A stretch of DNA of 64,000 nucleotides from Deroplatys truncata (taxonomy: Eukaryota; Arthropoda; Insecta; Mantodea; Mantidae): contig CM060975.1 of assembly GCA_030765065.1 (NCBI GenBank), positions 104,676,094 to 104,740,093 of the forward strand, read 5' to 3'. Numbering within the stretch: the first letter of the stretch is position 1; each line of letters opens with the position of its first letter. The notes under the pieces are model-generated. The model did not search any database and was not told the DNA's origin. It worked only from the letters and a program-made list of their open reading frames with translations. This document shows, piece by piece, positions 1 to 13,275 of the stretch. A program made the translations under genes and the position numbers.

Positions 1-330
1 GACCAAAGAGATAGTCTGCATTTCACCCAAAAATTGGATATCGATATTTCACTGGAAATGCACGTTTAGAGGTCTCCTGAAACCAGCCCCAAAAGGATTT
101 TTAAAAGTGTACGAGAGAGAGGGGGGAAAGAGAGAGAATAGAATTACTCAAAAGTCAGATAAATACCAAACTTCACACTACAGTCAGACACCGATCAGGG
201 ATGTCGTGAAGATTGTCGTGAAAAAAAATCCTCCCATTTGAAACAAGCCCTTAGTGAAAAAGCATTTTATTTCTTATTTTCTTCAAAATGGCTATTACAA
301 TTCTGATTAAAATATTGTATATTTCTCCAA
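1..330 (-). mobile_element. HINE-like repeat, partial, cut by window edge
   Basis: Read on the minus strand this matches the 3' half of the repeat family best seen at 39002-39838: the blocks equivalent to 'gaaatctcggtatcgaatt', the 'ttgagttatgctgtt' block beside the microsatellite, and the 'aaaatcgttagagccattt' block. The copy is diverged and the usual CA repeat is replaced by a GA-rich run around 110-140. Its outer end lies outside the window. Confidence 0.7.
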
Positions 331-1074
331 CCCACCTTCAATAACGTTTTCACATTAAAGATTTGAAATCAGCCACTTTGGGATAGCCACCCTATAAAAC
401 AAAATGAGTAGAAAATGAACATCGATCAGAGGAGGAGCAAAAATGATACCGCAAAAAATATGTTGTACAAAGATCGACCATAATAAGCATACGTAAGTGC
501 CCACTTATAAACACCAAGTAGGGTGCAGCGGGTGACAGAAATCTGCCTCTGCTAGTCTTTGCCAGCCCTCCACGGCAATCAGCAGCAGATATATTCAGCT
601 GGTATGCACTGCATCCTAGTAATTTCTGGCAAAGAAGAGGCTAAATAGGCTTGATTTTTGAATAGACTATAAAAGGAAGACCAATCTTTCAGCCACCAGT
701 GTTTGTGGAGGCCACAATAGGTATATTTTTAGATTAAATAGAAAGTGTTGAAAATGAAAGCAGTCAATGATGGCCAAGGACGAGCATCACTGAGAAAGAC
801 ATGTGACTGTTAGCAAACCTTACTGAAGTTGAACGCTACCTCATAACTAAAAATAGACACACAAACCGAAGAAACATTGCCAAACATATATATTTATTCC
901 TATTGACTTTTGGAGCAGCTTATCGTTATTTTGAAAACAAATACGCAAATTAATTACCTAAACAATAATTATTATATAGATTTTTAGCATCCTTAAGAGC
1001 ACCAAAAGCTGAAATTTAGTCAGTTTCCAAAAGAACGTCAATTTTTTGCGTATTTAAAATATTTTGAACCTTTA
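331..1074. other. AT-rich stretch, no gene seen
   Basis: Stops are frequent in all frames. I see no splice-bounded exon and no recognised repeat. Confidence 0.6.
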
Positions 1075-1077
1075 AAT

Positions 1078-1285
1078 TCAATTATACCCGAGCGGAATGA
1101 CACCGGCGGTAACGTCTGTGACCCCGCATTCCCGAGGTTTCGTGTTCAAACCCCCGAGGTCCATCAATCTTCCCGAAGGTTTTTTCGTGGTTTTCCCGCT
1201 CCTAGACGAATGCTGGGTCGGATAATTTGATCCGCGAATTTTCCTATCATCTCTTCCATCCCTAGTTTCATTTCCTTCTTCTTCG
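1078..1285 (+). mobile_element. tRNA-headed SINE, family E
   Basis: A tRNA-like head carries a B-box-like 'gtgttcaaacccc' near 1142. It is followed by the body shared with 4330-4500, 45383-45560 and 45650-45850, and in reverse with 40712-41258: 'ggttttttcgtggttttccc', then 'gacgaatgctgggtcggat', then an 'aattttcct' block. Several diverged copies sharing one head-body order point to a polymerase III-driven retroposon. No protein is encoded. Confidence 0.65.
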
Positions 1286-1489
1286 CCGCCATACCAGGCA
1301 CTGGGCTGACCATTCATCCTGGATATGCTATGATCCAGAGTTTGCTTACTTCTCGACAGACTACTGACCCAAGGTATTGGCTCGTAACTTCTTGGGGGGG
1401 GGGGTATAAGTCCTACAAAGAGGAGAATAATATGTTAAAGAAGAAGAAGAAGCTCAGTTACCTTCAGTTGTGAAGTGTGTTGTGTCCTT

Positions 1490-1740
1490 AAAATGATCAC
1501 AAAGGATCATTTAAATTCCCATGAGCACACGTCTAATGCCTTCTAATTCTTTAAAATATCTTTCTCGAATTTGATTTTTCTTACACTTTTGTATAGGATT
1601 AAAAGTTTTCCACGCGATGTATTTTGTAATCAATCTTGTTCAAATGTTCAGCAGAAACTCGGAGAGAACCAATTTTAAAAACTTGCATATGATTGTTCAG
1701 TGTATAACATAATTAAATTAACTATGAAGATAAATTGTAT
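1490..1740 (+). repeat. Unclassified interspersed repeat, family Y, copy 1
   Basis: About 230 bases align with 32230-32480 in the same orientation. Shared blocks include 'gagcacacgtctaatgcctt' against 'gagcacgcgccctgtttacc', 'ttgatttttctta', 'aatcttgttcaaat', 'cagcagaaac' and 'gcatatg', in the same order. No coding capacity, terminal repeat or tail was identified, so the class is unknown. Confidence 0.55.
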
Positions 1741-4325
1741 AATCTTTTTAAGCTTTATTTTTTTATATGCGGAATCCATTAATAACGTAATAAAAGTAGT
1801 CAAAATGGTTTTCTCTTCTGAAAAACTATTATAGTTATCTACATGACATTTAAAAGGCGTCCATAATTTTGAAAGCATTTGCTTAAAAAATTACAATATT
1901 TAGAAATTCCACTTTTGAGTACCCTTATACTGAGAGAAAAAAGTACATTGCTAGTTATCTGGCTGGATTTCAAACTGGTTAAGTGCGTTACAAGTAATTT
2001 TAAAATATGGAGAAAAAAAAGTTGATTCAGTATAGTTTTGTAGGAAGAAGAAGATAGACTCACATCACAATGTAATGGGAGTACATATGTATTGTGCTAC
2101 AAGGGATAGTTTAATATTTGCTGCTAATTCATTGCTCTTAGCTTCAAGTACCTTATTAGTTTGTTAGAAAGTATAGTACAAATGATTATTTTCTGTCGGT
2201 AAATCACATTTGATATTAACAATACTTATTTCTGTTAAGATGAACTACCTAGGTTACGCATATTTAAATTTACGTATTTTCTGATCTACAGAATTACGCT
2301 AGTAATTATGTACATACATACTGCAATTTTCTAACCAAGTATTTGAGTGTAATAAAAGTAACTTAAACAGAAGCTTTTTAAAAATCGTGCCTTTATTGCA
2401 TATATTTTGCCATTTTGCGCTGACTGATAATACAAGCCACTTAAGAAGCACACCTAAAACACAAATGTGTACAGTAAGTAGCGGGAGGGAGGGCTATAGA
2501 TGTTCACTCTTTAGAGAAACGCGATGTTGATGAATATATTGAAAACGTTTATGAACATGTTTAGTCTCTCTTTCATAGATTTGTAGAAAAGCGTTTTGAA
2601 ATTTGGAGAGGCTTGGCAACAGCGTGTTTTCCCTTGCAGGCAGGTAGGAAAATCACACTTAACAGACAAGGCTCTATGAAGAGTAGAATGCGCGCTCTTC
2701 TTCCGACGTCTCTACCAGTTGTTACTGCATTACTAGAACGATATTAAATCTGATAGTGATATGTACATTCTTTCGTGTACATTAAACATTAAATATTTTG
2801 TTCAAATATTTAATGTTTAACGGAAGAAAAAGAAACATATTTGTTTAAGCTTCAATGAAACAATAGAAACAAATAAATGTTTTAACTTAAGCGTTTACTT
2901 ATTGTGTACATAATGTGAAAACCAAATACAATAGGTTTTTTACTATTAGATGCAACAAATTTCAGGGGTTAATCAGAAAAAAAAATGTAATATATAGTTT
3001 TATTTAGCAGCTTTAGCAAATGCAATAAAACAAATTAAACGATTTTACGTGCAACATTTAATAAACAGACTAGCAACTAAGCTACCTCATTTTTATTTAA
3101 TCATTCAATAAAATTAAATAAAAAGTACATATAATGATGCGATTCTACCGAAGATATGAAAGCCAGAAGCTAACGAATAAGGAATAATTACAGCCACGTG
3201 AGGCGTGTGTTATTAGTCGCTGTCGCGACGTCATAACGAGCGTAAATTACGATTTATACAAAACAGAAATTCTAAATTGTGGCGAAATGAGGCGCTTAAG
3301 AATGAATGCGAAAATAGAAAAAATATAGATTAGTTGCCTTCCTTTAATATACTTCAATCAATCCGCGTGTGAATTATAATGCGATGAGAAAGGTGGAAAC
3401 TTTTTTCTGCTGAAATAAACATTCGCATGTTATTATAATGTTTCATTTGTTTTTTTACGTAGAAGCACCCCTTCTCCTTCCCTCCTATATAAATAAGTAT
3501 AGCGAACTGTATTCTACGAGTGGTTTTGATTTCCTTGTTTAGGAAAACAACGAGTACATAAAGCCAAGAACGATATATCCTTTTAATGTATGCACGTACA
3601 AAAACAAAGACCACATTCATTTGATGGCCTCTATTTCATTTAAGAGAATATTAAAATTCACTTATACAAACTTGTATTTTGTGTATTACCTGAATTCAGT
3701 AAAGAGGAAAAAACCGGATTATACTCCGTTCTGAATGAATGAACTTGCTCAGTAAAATTCCTATAATAATATCTTCGCCTACTTGGGAACATTTCCAAGG
3801 TCAACGTGACTGCCTGCGCTCCCTCGTCACGTAGGTACTTACAAGTAAAAAAAGACTCTGTATCCAGGTGTCAAATCTAAATAAAATAAACTAAAAAAAA
3901 AAGCTTCTATTGTACCGCCATTGACGTTCCTTCAGACCAAGAGCACATGATAAACGAAGCAGTAACTGCCACTTTTGGTTTGGTGATAACAAAATGTAAC
4001 AGAAATATAGCACAACAGACGAACTGTACATGCATTAAACAACTAATTTAGCTCTTTTATTGGTAAGAATAAGTAGTAAGTAGGTACATTATACATTTTC
4101 CTTTTTATATTAGTTTTATCATAGAGAAAAATACCAAATAATACAAGAGTATTTAAGCTACAGAAACAGCACTCCTGTTTAGGTATATATCTTTCATTCA
4201 AAGAGGCCAAATTTCGTTATGGGAGTAGGTATAGCTATATGTGATTTACTATTTTATACATTTAATAATTCATAACATGTATGCGGCAATTGTTTTTCCT
4301 TCACAGTTCAAAAAACTATTATATG
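1741..4325. other. AT-rich intergenic or intronic sequence
   Basis: No exon or transposon was recognised in this 2.6 kb, apart from the perfect hairpin at 2782-2820. A slightly more GC-rich patch with CpGs lies near 3190-3260, without an open frame of interest. Confidence 0.55.
2782..2820. repeat. Perfect 17-bp inverted repeat with 5-nt loop
   Basis: Positions 2782-2798 are the exact reverse complement of 2804-2820, with five bases between. The stem is mostly A/T. It could form a cruciform or RNA hairpin, or be a chance product of AT-rich sequence, though 17 perfect pairs is long for chance. Confidence 0.85.
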
Positions 4326-4329
4326 TTAT

Positions 4330-4500
4330 TAAAAGCGAGAGCATGGTTCCGCGGTAACGTGCGCCCTCGCATTGGATTTTAGTTGGGCCGGCCCACACTG
4401 ACTTTGGGTTTTTCACGGTTTTCCCTAAGGGTAGTCGAATGCTGGGGCGGATTATATAATGACGCGAAATTTCCTGTCCGATATATTCCAATGACTGTTT
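4330..4500 (+). mobile_element. tRNA-headed SINE, family E, diverged
   Basis: It carries the family E body: 'gactttgggtttttcacgg', 'gtcgaatgctggggcggat' and an 'aaatttcctgtcc' block. The head around 4330-4380 is eroded and lacks a clear B box. Confidence 0.55.
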
Positions 4501-4646
4501 TATCTATTGTTACTATTTCCAAAATAGCTGATCCATTAAATGAACCAAACTGAACGCTTATCATAAAGTTGTCTTATTGTTCTTTAACATGGAAATTGTT
4601 GAAGAACACAAGAATGCGGATATGGAAAAGAGAAGGAGAGAAAAAA

Positions 4647-5780
4647 GTATGTGTTACACTCATATGACTTTCTCTAATCACTCTTCTACAAGCTACTCTT
4701 AAAAAGCTAATTCTTATATCTACTTCTTGTTAATCGAGATAAACTTTAATTACAGATTTACACATTTCGTTGTAGATATAAGAATGTTAATGTACGCTAA
4801 AGGGATATTCAGATTTTTAAAAAGAGGATCGCTATTGATGGATTTGAAATTACGTGTTCTTTGCATGGAAAAAAACGAAAAGCGACATTCACTTGAAAAA
4901 GTATAAGCATTTGAGAGTGCATGCCAATAACAAAGAGTATCTCGGAAATGGTTAACATCACAAAAAATTGTATTTGAAATAAATTATGTTCTTTAACGAG
5001 ATCTACATTTGTTACATAACAAGGTTTTGTATATCTCTTACGGTTTACCAGTTATACAAAAGTCATTCCGAATGAAGAGGACTTCACAGGATACTTCCAG
5101 AAAAATTCAATATATACATTTTATTTGTTGTGCAAATATCAAAATCGTTAAATCATTTTTTGAGAAAATAACAAAAATGTTTTTATGTATACTTTGGGGT
5201 GGTGGTATTTTCTTGAAAATCTTCATGTTACATCCTTAGAAGACAACTTAAATACCAAGTTGGTTTTTAAACGACTTTTCGTTTTTGAGTTATACTATTC
5301 AGAAAGTGATATTTATTTATTTGTTTTATTTGTGGACGCTCTGTAACTATTATGGTCCTTAACATCCCATTTTATATTGGATATGAAAGACGGGAAATTT
5401 TTGCTCAAGAGGCCTCTTTATCAGGCTTGAGGTTCTTTTACGTGCCGTAAATCTACGACACTGGACCACCGGCTTTACTTCCCTTCCGAAGGAAGCCATG
5501 TTGAGGATTTTTATACCCGAAAAAATCCATCGACTTCCGCAGGGTTTGAACCCGCGACCTGGGAACCAGAGGCTGCTAGCATGGTACCTCTAGACCACGG
5601 AGGACGACAAGAGACAGATAGACAACCACACACATACACACACGGACCTTTTTCTAAAAATCCCTCTCTTTTTATTCAGGGGGCCTCAAACGTATATTTC
5701 CAGTGAAATCTCGATACTGAATTTTTGGGTGCAGTGCAATACTTCCCCTACTTACTATAGCCAAGTAGTACAGAAAGAGG
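4647..5780 (+). mobile_element. HINE-like repeat, old copy split by a SINE
   Basis: The 5' end 'gtgttacactcatatgactt' matches the family start, and 'caatacttcccctacttact' at 5738-5757 matches the family end. Diverged middle blocks such as 'cagttatacaaaagtcatt' and 'gttatactattcagaaa' follow the family order. A family A SINE (5311-5604) interrupts it just before the 'acacacggac' block. An internal open frame at 5009-5239 is a chance product of the repeat. Confidence 0.8.
5311..5604 (-). mobile_element. tRNA-headed SINE, family A
   Basis: On the minus strand the tRNA-like head starts at about 5604 with the acceptor-like 'tcctccgtggt' and B-box-like 'gggttcaaaccc' region (one base changed here). 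The conserved body follows: 'cttccttcggaagggaagta', 'tagatttacggcacgtaaaa' and 'cctgataaagaggcc'. The tail matches 'gcgtccataaataaaact'. It sits inside the HINE copy and is therefore younger than it. Confidence 0.85.
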
Positions 5781-5784
5781 CTTA

Positions 5785-6680
5785 AACAAACGATCCTGTC
5801 TGCACTGTTTATCGCACTTGACTAGGAAGTAAACGCGAGAAAAACGACGAAGTGCTTTTAATTCAGCTGTCCAAAGTAAAGTGCACAGAAAGTCAAATAA
5901 ACACAGGTTTGCCTGGGGAAGTGGCAAGGAAATTGAACTAAGAAAGCGTGCCAGTAAGCAGCTATGTTATGCATGCAAACAAGCCAGTCTTTGTCGAGAA
6001 TATCGTTAGCCAAAGGCTGTTGGCAGCGTGTCCAGTAGGAAGTAATACAATTTACACGGTTCGCAAGGACGCGCCGACATAAAACGCATTCTGCGTGTGA
6101 GTGCCAAGGTGCGATGATGCGCAGACGTCGACCTTCGACGCTTCTTCCTCCCCCTTCCTCATAAATAATCCGTGCTTTTGAGATGCAGATCGTGGACCCT
6201 GGTTCCCAAACCGGCTTTGTTCTACTTCCTCTTGCCGCTACTCAGATTAACAATACTTTTGTTACTTTGTTCATTGATTAACTAGTGACAGGTTTGCCAG
6301 AAATGCTCTATAGAATCAAGCACGCGGCAAAATAATACTTCGAGAAAATATACAGACCTGCAATAGCGGATTTTGCAGACTTATTTAATATTTAACTTAC
6401 TGTTATCAGCATTATTTATATAAAGCATTCCAGCCTCCCTAGACTAGGTTTGAATAGCAATCACCACTCGCCCAAGGACGCAATAAGAAAGGTGATACCG
6501 CGGTGATTTGAAACTGCCTTACCAGTTTGGGAATTAAGTAACACCATATATACATAAGTCTTGAACCATTCAGAATCCGTATTCTTACACGACTAAAAAG
6601 TTCCCCGATACGCAGAGAATTGAACTTGGATCCTTTTGCATGCTAGCGGACAGCACCAATCATGACATGATACTATAGGC
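5785..6680. other. No gene recognised; CpG-containing patch
   Basis: Positions 6050-6250 are more GC-rich and CpG-rich than their surroundings, but I see no convincing exon. At 6590-6660 the minus strand has a weak tRNA-like B box, perhaps the remains of a SINE head. Confidence 0.45.
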
Positions 6681-6681
6681 G

Positions 6682-6682
<1 letters not shown>

Positions 6683-6757
<75 letters not shown>
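6683..6757. repeat. (ATT)n microsatellite
   Basis: About 25 uninterrupted units of a TTA trinucleotide repeat. Confidence 0.97.
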
Positions 6758-6962
6758 TAGTCAGGTTGTAATTCCGACCGGCTTGGTGAATTCTTCAATC
6801 GTGCGGCTTTCAAGACTGTATGAGTGTGATTTCATTTAATTCCCATACTGCGGAAGTCAATGCCGAACCACCGCATATCATCATGCCTAGTACGCCGCTG
6901 GGCCATTCGTAGTTGTCACTCACTTTCTGCCTAAGGGAGCACGAACTGTATTGGGCAACGAC

Positions 6963-7013
<51 letters not shown>
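6963..7013. repeat. (AAT)n microsatellite
   Basis: About 17 units, complementary in sense to the (ATT)n tract 200 bases upstream. The two tracts thus form a large imperfect inverted repeat around a 205-base spacer. Open frames reading as poly-Asn or poly-Leu here are artefacts of the repeat. Confidence 0.97.
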
Positions 7014-7014
<1 letters not shown>

Positions 7015-8410
7015 GTTCCGCTATATGGGGATAACATGTCTGCCTTCTTAAGCGGAGGGCCCGAAGGCAAATTGCCAAAAAGTTTTTTCCGAGATTTTCT
7101 CTTATCCTTGAAGCTGTTTTATGTGCGACAATTTTGAAGCCGTACCCTTTGCTTCAATGTTAATACTGTATCTCGAAGTTGGATCCATTTAGATAACTTT
7201 TAATGTTACCTGCTTCGTTGTTGAGTTCCACTATGTCATTTCCCACGTCGTTCTGTGTTGTCTCGTCCGCTAGCTGCTTCAGTGTTACAGCTATGAGTTG
7301 TCTCAAGGTATGCACGAGGTAATGTGAAAGGATAACACTAGTTAGCTGATAAGTTTTAATATTACTCAAACAATCTGTTAGAAAAAACTCGCTCACTGTT
7401 AAATTAAATAGTTAACTTATTTCTAGAATAATAATTATGCAAAGCGTCAGTTGCCCTAAGTCGCAGAAATGTTACTCGGAAAGACCCCTCGCAATAGCCG
7501 CTAAATCTTTCTAATTCAAGCGCGTCACAACTAAAATTCACAAGGGTGTCACACGAGTAAGTCACAGAATTAAGTAAGACTTAGAATGCACTTAAACTCC
7601 GCCTACCTATCGCTACCCCTACCAACGTTCCTACATACGCGGTCCAATCTTAAAACTCCATGTATGCGTATATGGCATTGTTTCCATGCGTGTGTTGCTT
7701 GTATCTCAGAATTTTATTCCCTTTCTAATTTAAGAATTCCGGCCTATGTGACTTTTCAAACGTACTGAACTCAACTCTAACTGTATTCCATGAACTTTTA
7801 CGGTAATGTGTGCGCTACTCGGCTGTTACTAATGACTTTCCTTAACACAACTCGTCAATGGCCTTTTACTTCGGACAAGTCTTTAAACTCAGGCTTATTA
7901 CATTATACTTTGATTTAATATAGATACAGAAATTACTTATTGCAATTATTTCGTATTCTATCATTTCTTTATTTAATTATTTATATCTTCCTGTCAATAA
8001 TTACGGTATCATCCTCATAACAAAATGTTCGTAATTCTCAACTTGATGGACTTCAGGCTCATATGGGCACCACTCATCATCTCTTAACACCTAAGCTGTC
8101 AAGAGAGATGTTAAATGCTTTCTAAAAACCACTACAACTGTTGTTTTATTATTATCATTATAATCATCGTTGGCCACCATTTGGAGTGCTGCACTCAAGA
8201 AAGAGGGGAAAATAATAGGCGAAGCTTCGTGACTGTAGTCCTGGCACGGCCTAAACCTTCAGAGAGAAAGGTATAGAAGAATGAATTCTGTGCTCAAAAT
8301 CAGCGAGATTACCACGCTCGGGGACAAAGAAAAAGAAATATAAGTGAACATGTGCATACAAGCGATTTCGTTCCCTTAGATAAACGTAAAACTGAAAAAT
8401 CATGAAATCC
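7015..8410. other. No gene recognised
   Basis: The open frames are short, lack ATG starts or splice context, and encode low-complexity or unrecognised peptides. No transposon ends were found. Confidence 0.5.
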
Positions 8411-8414
8411 AAGA

Positions 8415-8945
8415 TCATTGCATTAAAGGTAAAGGCACGGACGAACGGAGAGAGGCCCCCCAAAACCGGGGCAGAGCACCGCACACAGGCCAGACGGCCT
8501 TTTATGCTTCTACCGTGACCCCCGGGAGAGAGGGAGGGAGGCTTGAGGGGCGACCTGGTTCGGATGACAACGGGCGCAAGCACAGACGGAGTCCCTAATG
8601 TTTCCAGATTGAACGCCTCCATTACCGCCCGAGCCCACTCTTTAGGGCCCCGAGGCTCCCCCGAAGGAGCTCCCGCCCGAAAGCACTCAAGAGGATATAA
8701 GGCACCGCCCAGCCGCAACCGGCTGAACACCGTCGCCTGGTCCTACAATCCTGAAACAGATGACAAGGAAGATAACGGGTACAGAAATAGGGCGGCAGAA
8801 GAGTCGTGATAGAAGATGAACCACTCCAGTCCGGGGAAACCATGAAAAACCCATGGGTCAGAAGGGGGTAGCAGGGGACTGAACAAGGGACCTCCCGAAT
8901 GCAAGTTGCACACGTTACTCGGTAGATCATTGCATTACGCAACAC
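8415..8945 (-). mobile_element. Long tRNA-headed SINE-like element, family D, diverged
   Basis: It is related to 40712-41258 and 43850-44400. Shared blocks are 'accactccag', 'aaaacccatgggtcag' and a diverged 'acacttccaaccctg' segment. The minus-strand tRNA-like head lies near 8880-8940. The element is distinctly GC-rich against AT-rich flanks, so the long open frames crossing it on both strands reflect composition, not genes. Confidence 0.6.
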
Positions 8946-10050
8946 CTTAAAGTTAAACATGGGCAAGTGGAATGGTTAAGTGATGAGAGATTAGTCACAA
9001 CCAGCAGAATGTGAGCATTTGACGCAAAGAGCGATATATACGGAATATAATAACCTGGCTGAGCGAATTAGTTTGCAGGATAAACATAGGTACCTACCCT
9101 ATTATTGTGACGTTAACCTGTTTGTTTTTGTTGCTTTGTAGGCCTTGAGGAGTTAACAAACTGTGCGTCACTCCAACAGCAAGAATAAGTAAGTACTTTC
9201 AGTAACAATGAATTAATTACCATGAAGTTACATAAACTAGCATATTTCTTGCGTCACAGCATTTTACAATCGTCGTAAATGGAAAATATACTAATGAGCA
9301 TCACATTTACGTTTTATCTCCGGAAAACTTGATCAAGAGGAAAATTCCATTCTTAAGCAAACAACTGCTAATCTTCCTCATTAGAGAGATTTCTAGGCTT
9401 AGAATCTGCCAGACGAGAGAGTAAAGAAAATAGAGAAAGGGAGGTCAGACCTAAAAATGTGCCCAAATTGTCCTGTACTAATAGAATGCAGCTTAATAGG
9501 AAGTCGAATCTATAGAAAGCGCATGTGCATGAATTGTATTTCAGTTTCTTTGCGAATAGCACCGCTTATAAACAAGATTTAAATAGTAGCCTTTTATTTC
9601 TATCCAACAGTATCAGGATGGCCAACAAAAATCTTGACGTTACATCCGCCTACTCTTTCATAGCACTCTCTCGTAGATATATCGTCACATCACTGAAAAA
9701 AGTTGGCAACTGCCACTTTTGTATTATACAACCGGAATCAGGGAGAGGAGATTATTTGTCGTAACAGAACAAAAGGTTTCACTTTTTCGATAATTTCAAG
9801 AAATGTGTACCCAATTGCATTAATTTCGCTTTTTAGAGCTGCTTAAAGTCAACATGCGATTTACTATTCTAAAATTTATATAAGAATTAGAGGATAAATC
9901 GGAGTATTTATTATTAATATTACATTGATTACCTTTAAATTTATTAATTTTAAAAACAGGTTTTGTAATTGGTAAGGAACGTTGAAATGTTCTTCAGAGG
10001 TGAAACTGTGTGTTCTGTATGCTAAGACTATTTCATACGTAAATTGTAAA
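8946..10050. other. AT-rich, no gene seen
   Basis: No splice-bounded exon, transposon end or RNA gene was recognised. Confidence 0.5.
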
Positions 10051-10053
10051 AAA

Positions 10054-10893
10054 TCTTACGTGTTACACTCAAATGACATTCTCTACTCTTGTACAAAATA
10101 TTTTTACAAACGCTTATTCATCTACTTCATGTCAATCGTGATAAACATTTGCAGAAACTATCTTATTGTGAATGTCTTTGTAGGTGCAAAGGGAATGGTA
10201 GACTTTAAGCGATAGTCAAATCTTTTAAGAGCTGGTTGCTATGTGGAGCATTCCATTCTCTTTGCATGTCCAGGGCATAAAAAAACGAATAACGAATTCC
10301 CGTTTGAGAAAAAGTATAAGTATTACAAAATTCAAACAAATAACAAGGAATATCTCGGAAATAGTTCACTCCGATAAACAAAAAAGGATATAACATAAAT
10401 GGTGTTGTAACGAGCTTTTACACTATTTGTATGGAAAAAATTTGACTCTCTCTTATGGTTTATCAGTAATGCAAAAGCCATTCAGAAACAAGAGGACTTT
10501 TGGGGACATTCCCAGAAAATTCAAGATATACATTTTATTTGTCATGAAAATATCTTAAATAAATGATAATTTAATCAAAATCGTTACAGCCATTTTTGAA
10601 AAAATCAAAATTTTCGAAAAGAGTTCCAGTTTGGGGTGGTGGATTTTCTTGAAAATCTTCGTGTCGCATCTTTGGATGATACTGAATCTAAATATCAAGT
10701 TTGGTATTTATCCGACTTATCGCTTTTGAGTTATGCTGTAAATAGACACATATACGGACATTTTTCTAAAAGTTTTTATTTGGATTCAGGAGGCCTAAAA
10801 ACATGTATTTCCGTTGAAATCTCGATATCGATTTTTTTTTGTAGAATGCAGTAGCTTCTCTACCTACTAGGTACGTTGTAGAGAAAGTAAAAA
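10054..10893 (+). mobile_element. HINE-like repeat, near full length
   Basis: It begins 'tcttacgtgttacactc' and ends 'tgtagagaaagtaaaa', with the internal blocks in family order. The 5' subterminal 'tctctact' and 3' 'gtagagaaag' keep part of the 11-bp inverted pair seen in young copies. The CA microsatellite is nearly absent. It is non-coding. Confidence 0.85.
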
Positions 10894-11537
10894 TGAACTG
10901 TCGTTTTAATGCGAGACTCCAAAATCGAGCGTCAAACCATCCATTGCTGCTGCAGGATTCCGGTTGGTTTCGATTTAGAGACCTCACATTTGAAGTTGGT
11001 CGCTCCTTTCTGAAATGACGTTTTTTATTTCACGTCTCTTCTCTAATAGACACTTCAGGGTTTCGGCGTGAAGAGTTTAATGCTTCCCTTATGAAGATTT
11101 TCATAAATAATTATCCTGCATTCTACAATGGGCGAACCTGTAGTAGCTATATACTAAGCAAACACCATAAGAGCCAATAGCTCCATCTCCTATGGAAAAA
11201 CAAACTGACAGTAGATTACATTGCAAATAGTTCTTAGGGGACATAGGTACTGAGAGATGATGACTGAGTACACAAACACCTTTTTTGTGGTGTTAGTAGT
11301 TACAACATCACATACAGGCTATTTCTGCTTCTCTTTTTGGTATCGAACCACGAAAACAAGACACCTTTCGAAGCTGTCAGTCATTCGGTTGGTAGTAAAG
11401 ATGGAGGTCATCAACGAAAAGACAAATAACTGTAGTGATGGCACTCACAAACACTTGTACAGCTTGCATCAGAGCTCGACACGTGCCTTGTTAGCTGATC
11501 ATTCCTATAGATGATTTTTATTAGTATTATTTTATTA
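10894..11537. other. No gene recognised
   Basis: One plus-strand open frame (11257-11514) lacks family resemblance or clear splice signals, and I do not call it a gene. Confidence 0.4.
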
Positions 11538-11539
11538 TC

Positions 11540-11601
<62 letters not shown>
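11538..11601. repeat. (ATT)n microsatellite
   Basis: About 20 units of TTA, interrupted once near its start. Confidence 0.96.
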
Positions 11602-11602
<1 letters not shown>

Positions 11603-11604
11603 TC

Positions 11605-13270
11605 ATCTGAGTAAGATCTATTTCATGGAAAGATGGCTTTTACCTAGATACAAGTGGTGATATTAAGCTTAAATTACCCACAACTATCAATGCTGTTTGA
11701 GATACAATGTAGCTAAAATAAAGTCTATTATCTATTTCTGTTGGATTATGGTTGGCAGGCTTGTGGACTTAGAATTAGATTTCATGGTTGTAATCTTTAT
11801 CGTTTAATTGTTTACACATTATCCCGCAGTTGCTTATTAGTGCTTATGTGGCGTTTAGTTCTTGGGAGTAATTTCAGAATATGTTGTTACTGACACATTA
11901 TTTTAGACTTTCATGAGAAAGAAAAATAATAACAAAGAGACACCACTGCTGTGAAACCTAAGTGGTTTTCAAATTCATGAAAGACATCAGTGTTCGACAT
12001 GAAACTCCACCAGGAAAAAACTTTCAAAACTTCACCTCTCTACTCTTCTCATCCTATACAAAGAACACGACGCAGAAGAATATGCGTCTACATAATTTGG
12101 AAGTAGAGAGGTATGAAACAATGGTCCAGCGCCAGGAAAAATCTAAAAGGCACGAACGAATGCGTGTACGCACTCACGATGGCTACTTACATCAGCGGTA
12201 ATTCTCTTTGGCATGCGCAATGCACGTCAAGATTTGATTTTAAAGAAATGCAAAGGCTTCTTGATCATTAATTTGCATTTAATTTTAAGATGCTGAGTGA
12301 ACGAGCGAGAAAACATGCTTCACTCCTCACAATCTCTTCATTTGTATAGTTACCAAAATTAAAACACCTGTACTGAATAATTAATTTTGTAGCTACAGTG
12401 AACCTGCTAATCTGAATGCAGATTATGGAAACAGTAGATAACTGGATTTCAAAAATCCAAGTGATTTATAACTACAGTTATAAATAAAAGCTGCAGCATG
12501 TGTCATATGAAATATGCGTTACTTAACACCAACTTGTATTAACGACCTTGACTTCTAATCAAAGCCTTTGAAACATCAATGGCGCTGAATGTGTTAATTT
12601 TTTCAGTCTTCAAGAAGTCCTTCAGAACTTTTATAAGTCAGCAGAGCGTGTACATGAATTAGCAAGAAATTCAGATTATCTATTTCCTACTTTTCAAAAA
12701 TAAATATAGCAGTAAAGAGTTTTTATTCTGTTTAATCACAGGTTTAATCACAGGCTCTCTTTTCTCCTATCGTTAAACGCTTTTCTGTGTTATTTTTTTT
12801 GAATTTCGAGAGAAATTCCATAGTAAATCAAGAAATAAAATTGCTGGTTAAAGCCCCATAGTGCTGAAAAAAGAGCAAAAAAAACTTGTCCACAGGAAAT
12901 CAAGCATAACTGGCAATTTGGTATTAATAAAGAAAAGTGTACTAAAAGAGCGTCCATGATTGATGAAGTTTCCCAAGATAAACGCCAGAAGGCGATGTTG
13001 TTGCAGATTTAACACAGGTTTGAAACCCAGTCTGTTTTATTTTAATTTCAGACAATTTCTCTCAGAAATACATTACATTTTGTAAGCACAGATAGGAAAG
13101 TTCATAAGCTAAATTTGGAGATTTCAATGATGGTAGAAGCGAAGAACTACAAGGACGACGAAGCAGCTAACAGCTTGTTAAGAATTACAGTGCCTTCTGA
13201 AACGAATTTCTACGTAGCACATCACTGTACACCAATAATTCTTACTCTTTTCCTCACTATTCTTCCTCCT
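11605..13270. other. AT-rich, no gene recognised
   Basis: No exon, transposon end or RNA gene was identified. Confidence 0.5.
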
Positions 13271-13275
13271 CCTCC

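Noticed and set aside
6810..7137. Poly-Leu and poly-Asn open frames
   Set aside because: They are the AAT microsatellite read on either strand.
8251..8966. Overlapping 88-159-residue open frames
   Set aside because: They lie in a GC-rich family D SINE-like element, on both strands, with no motif.
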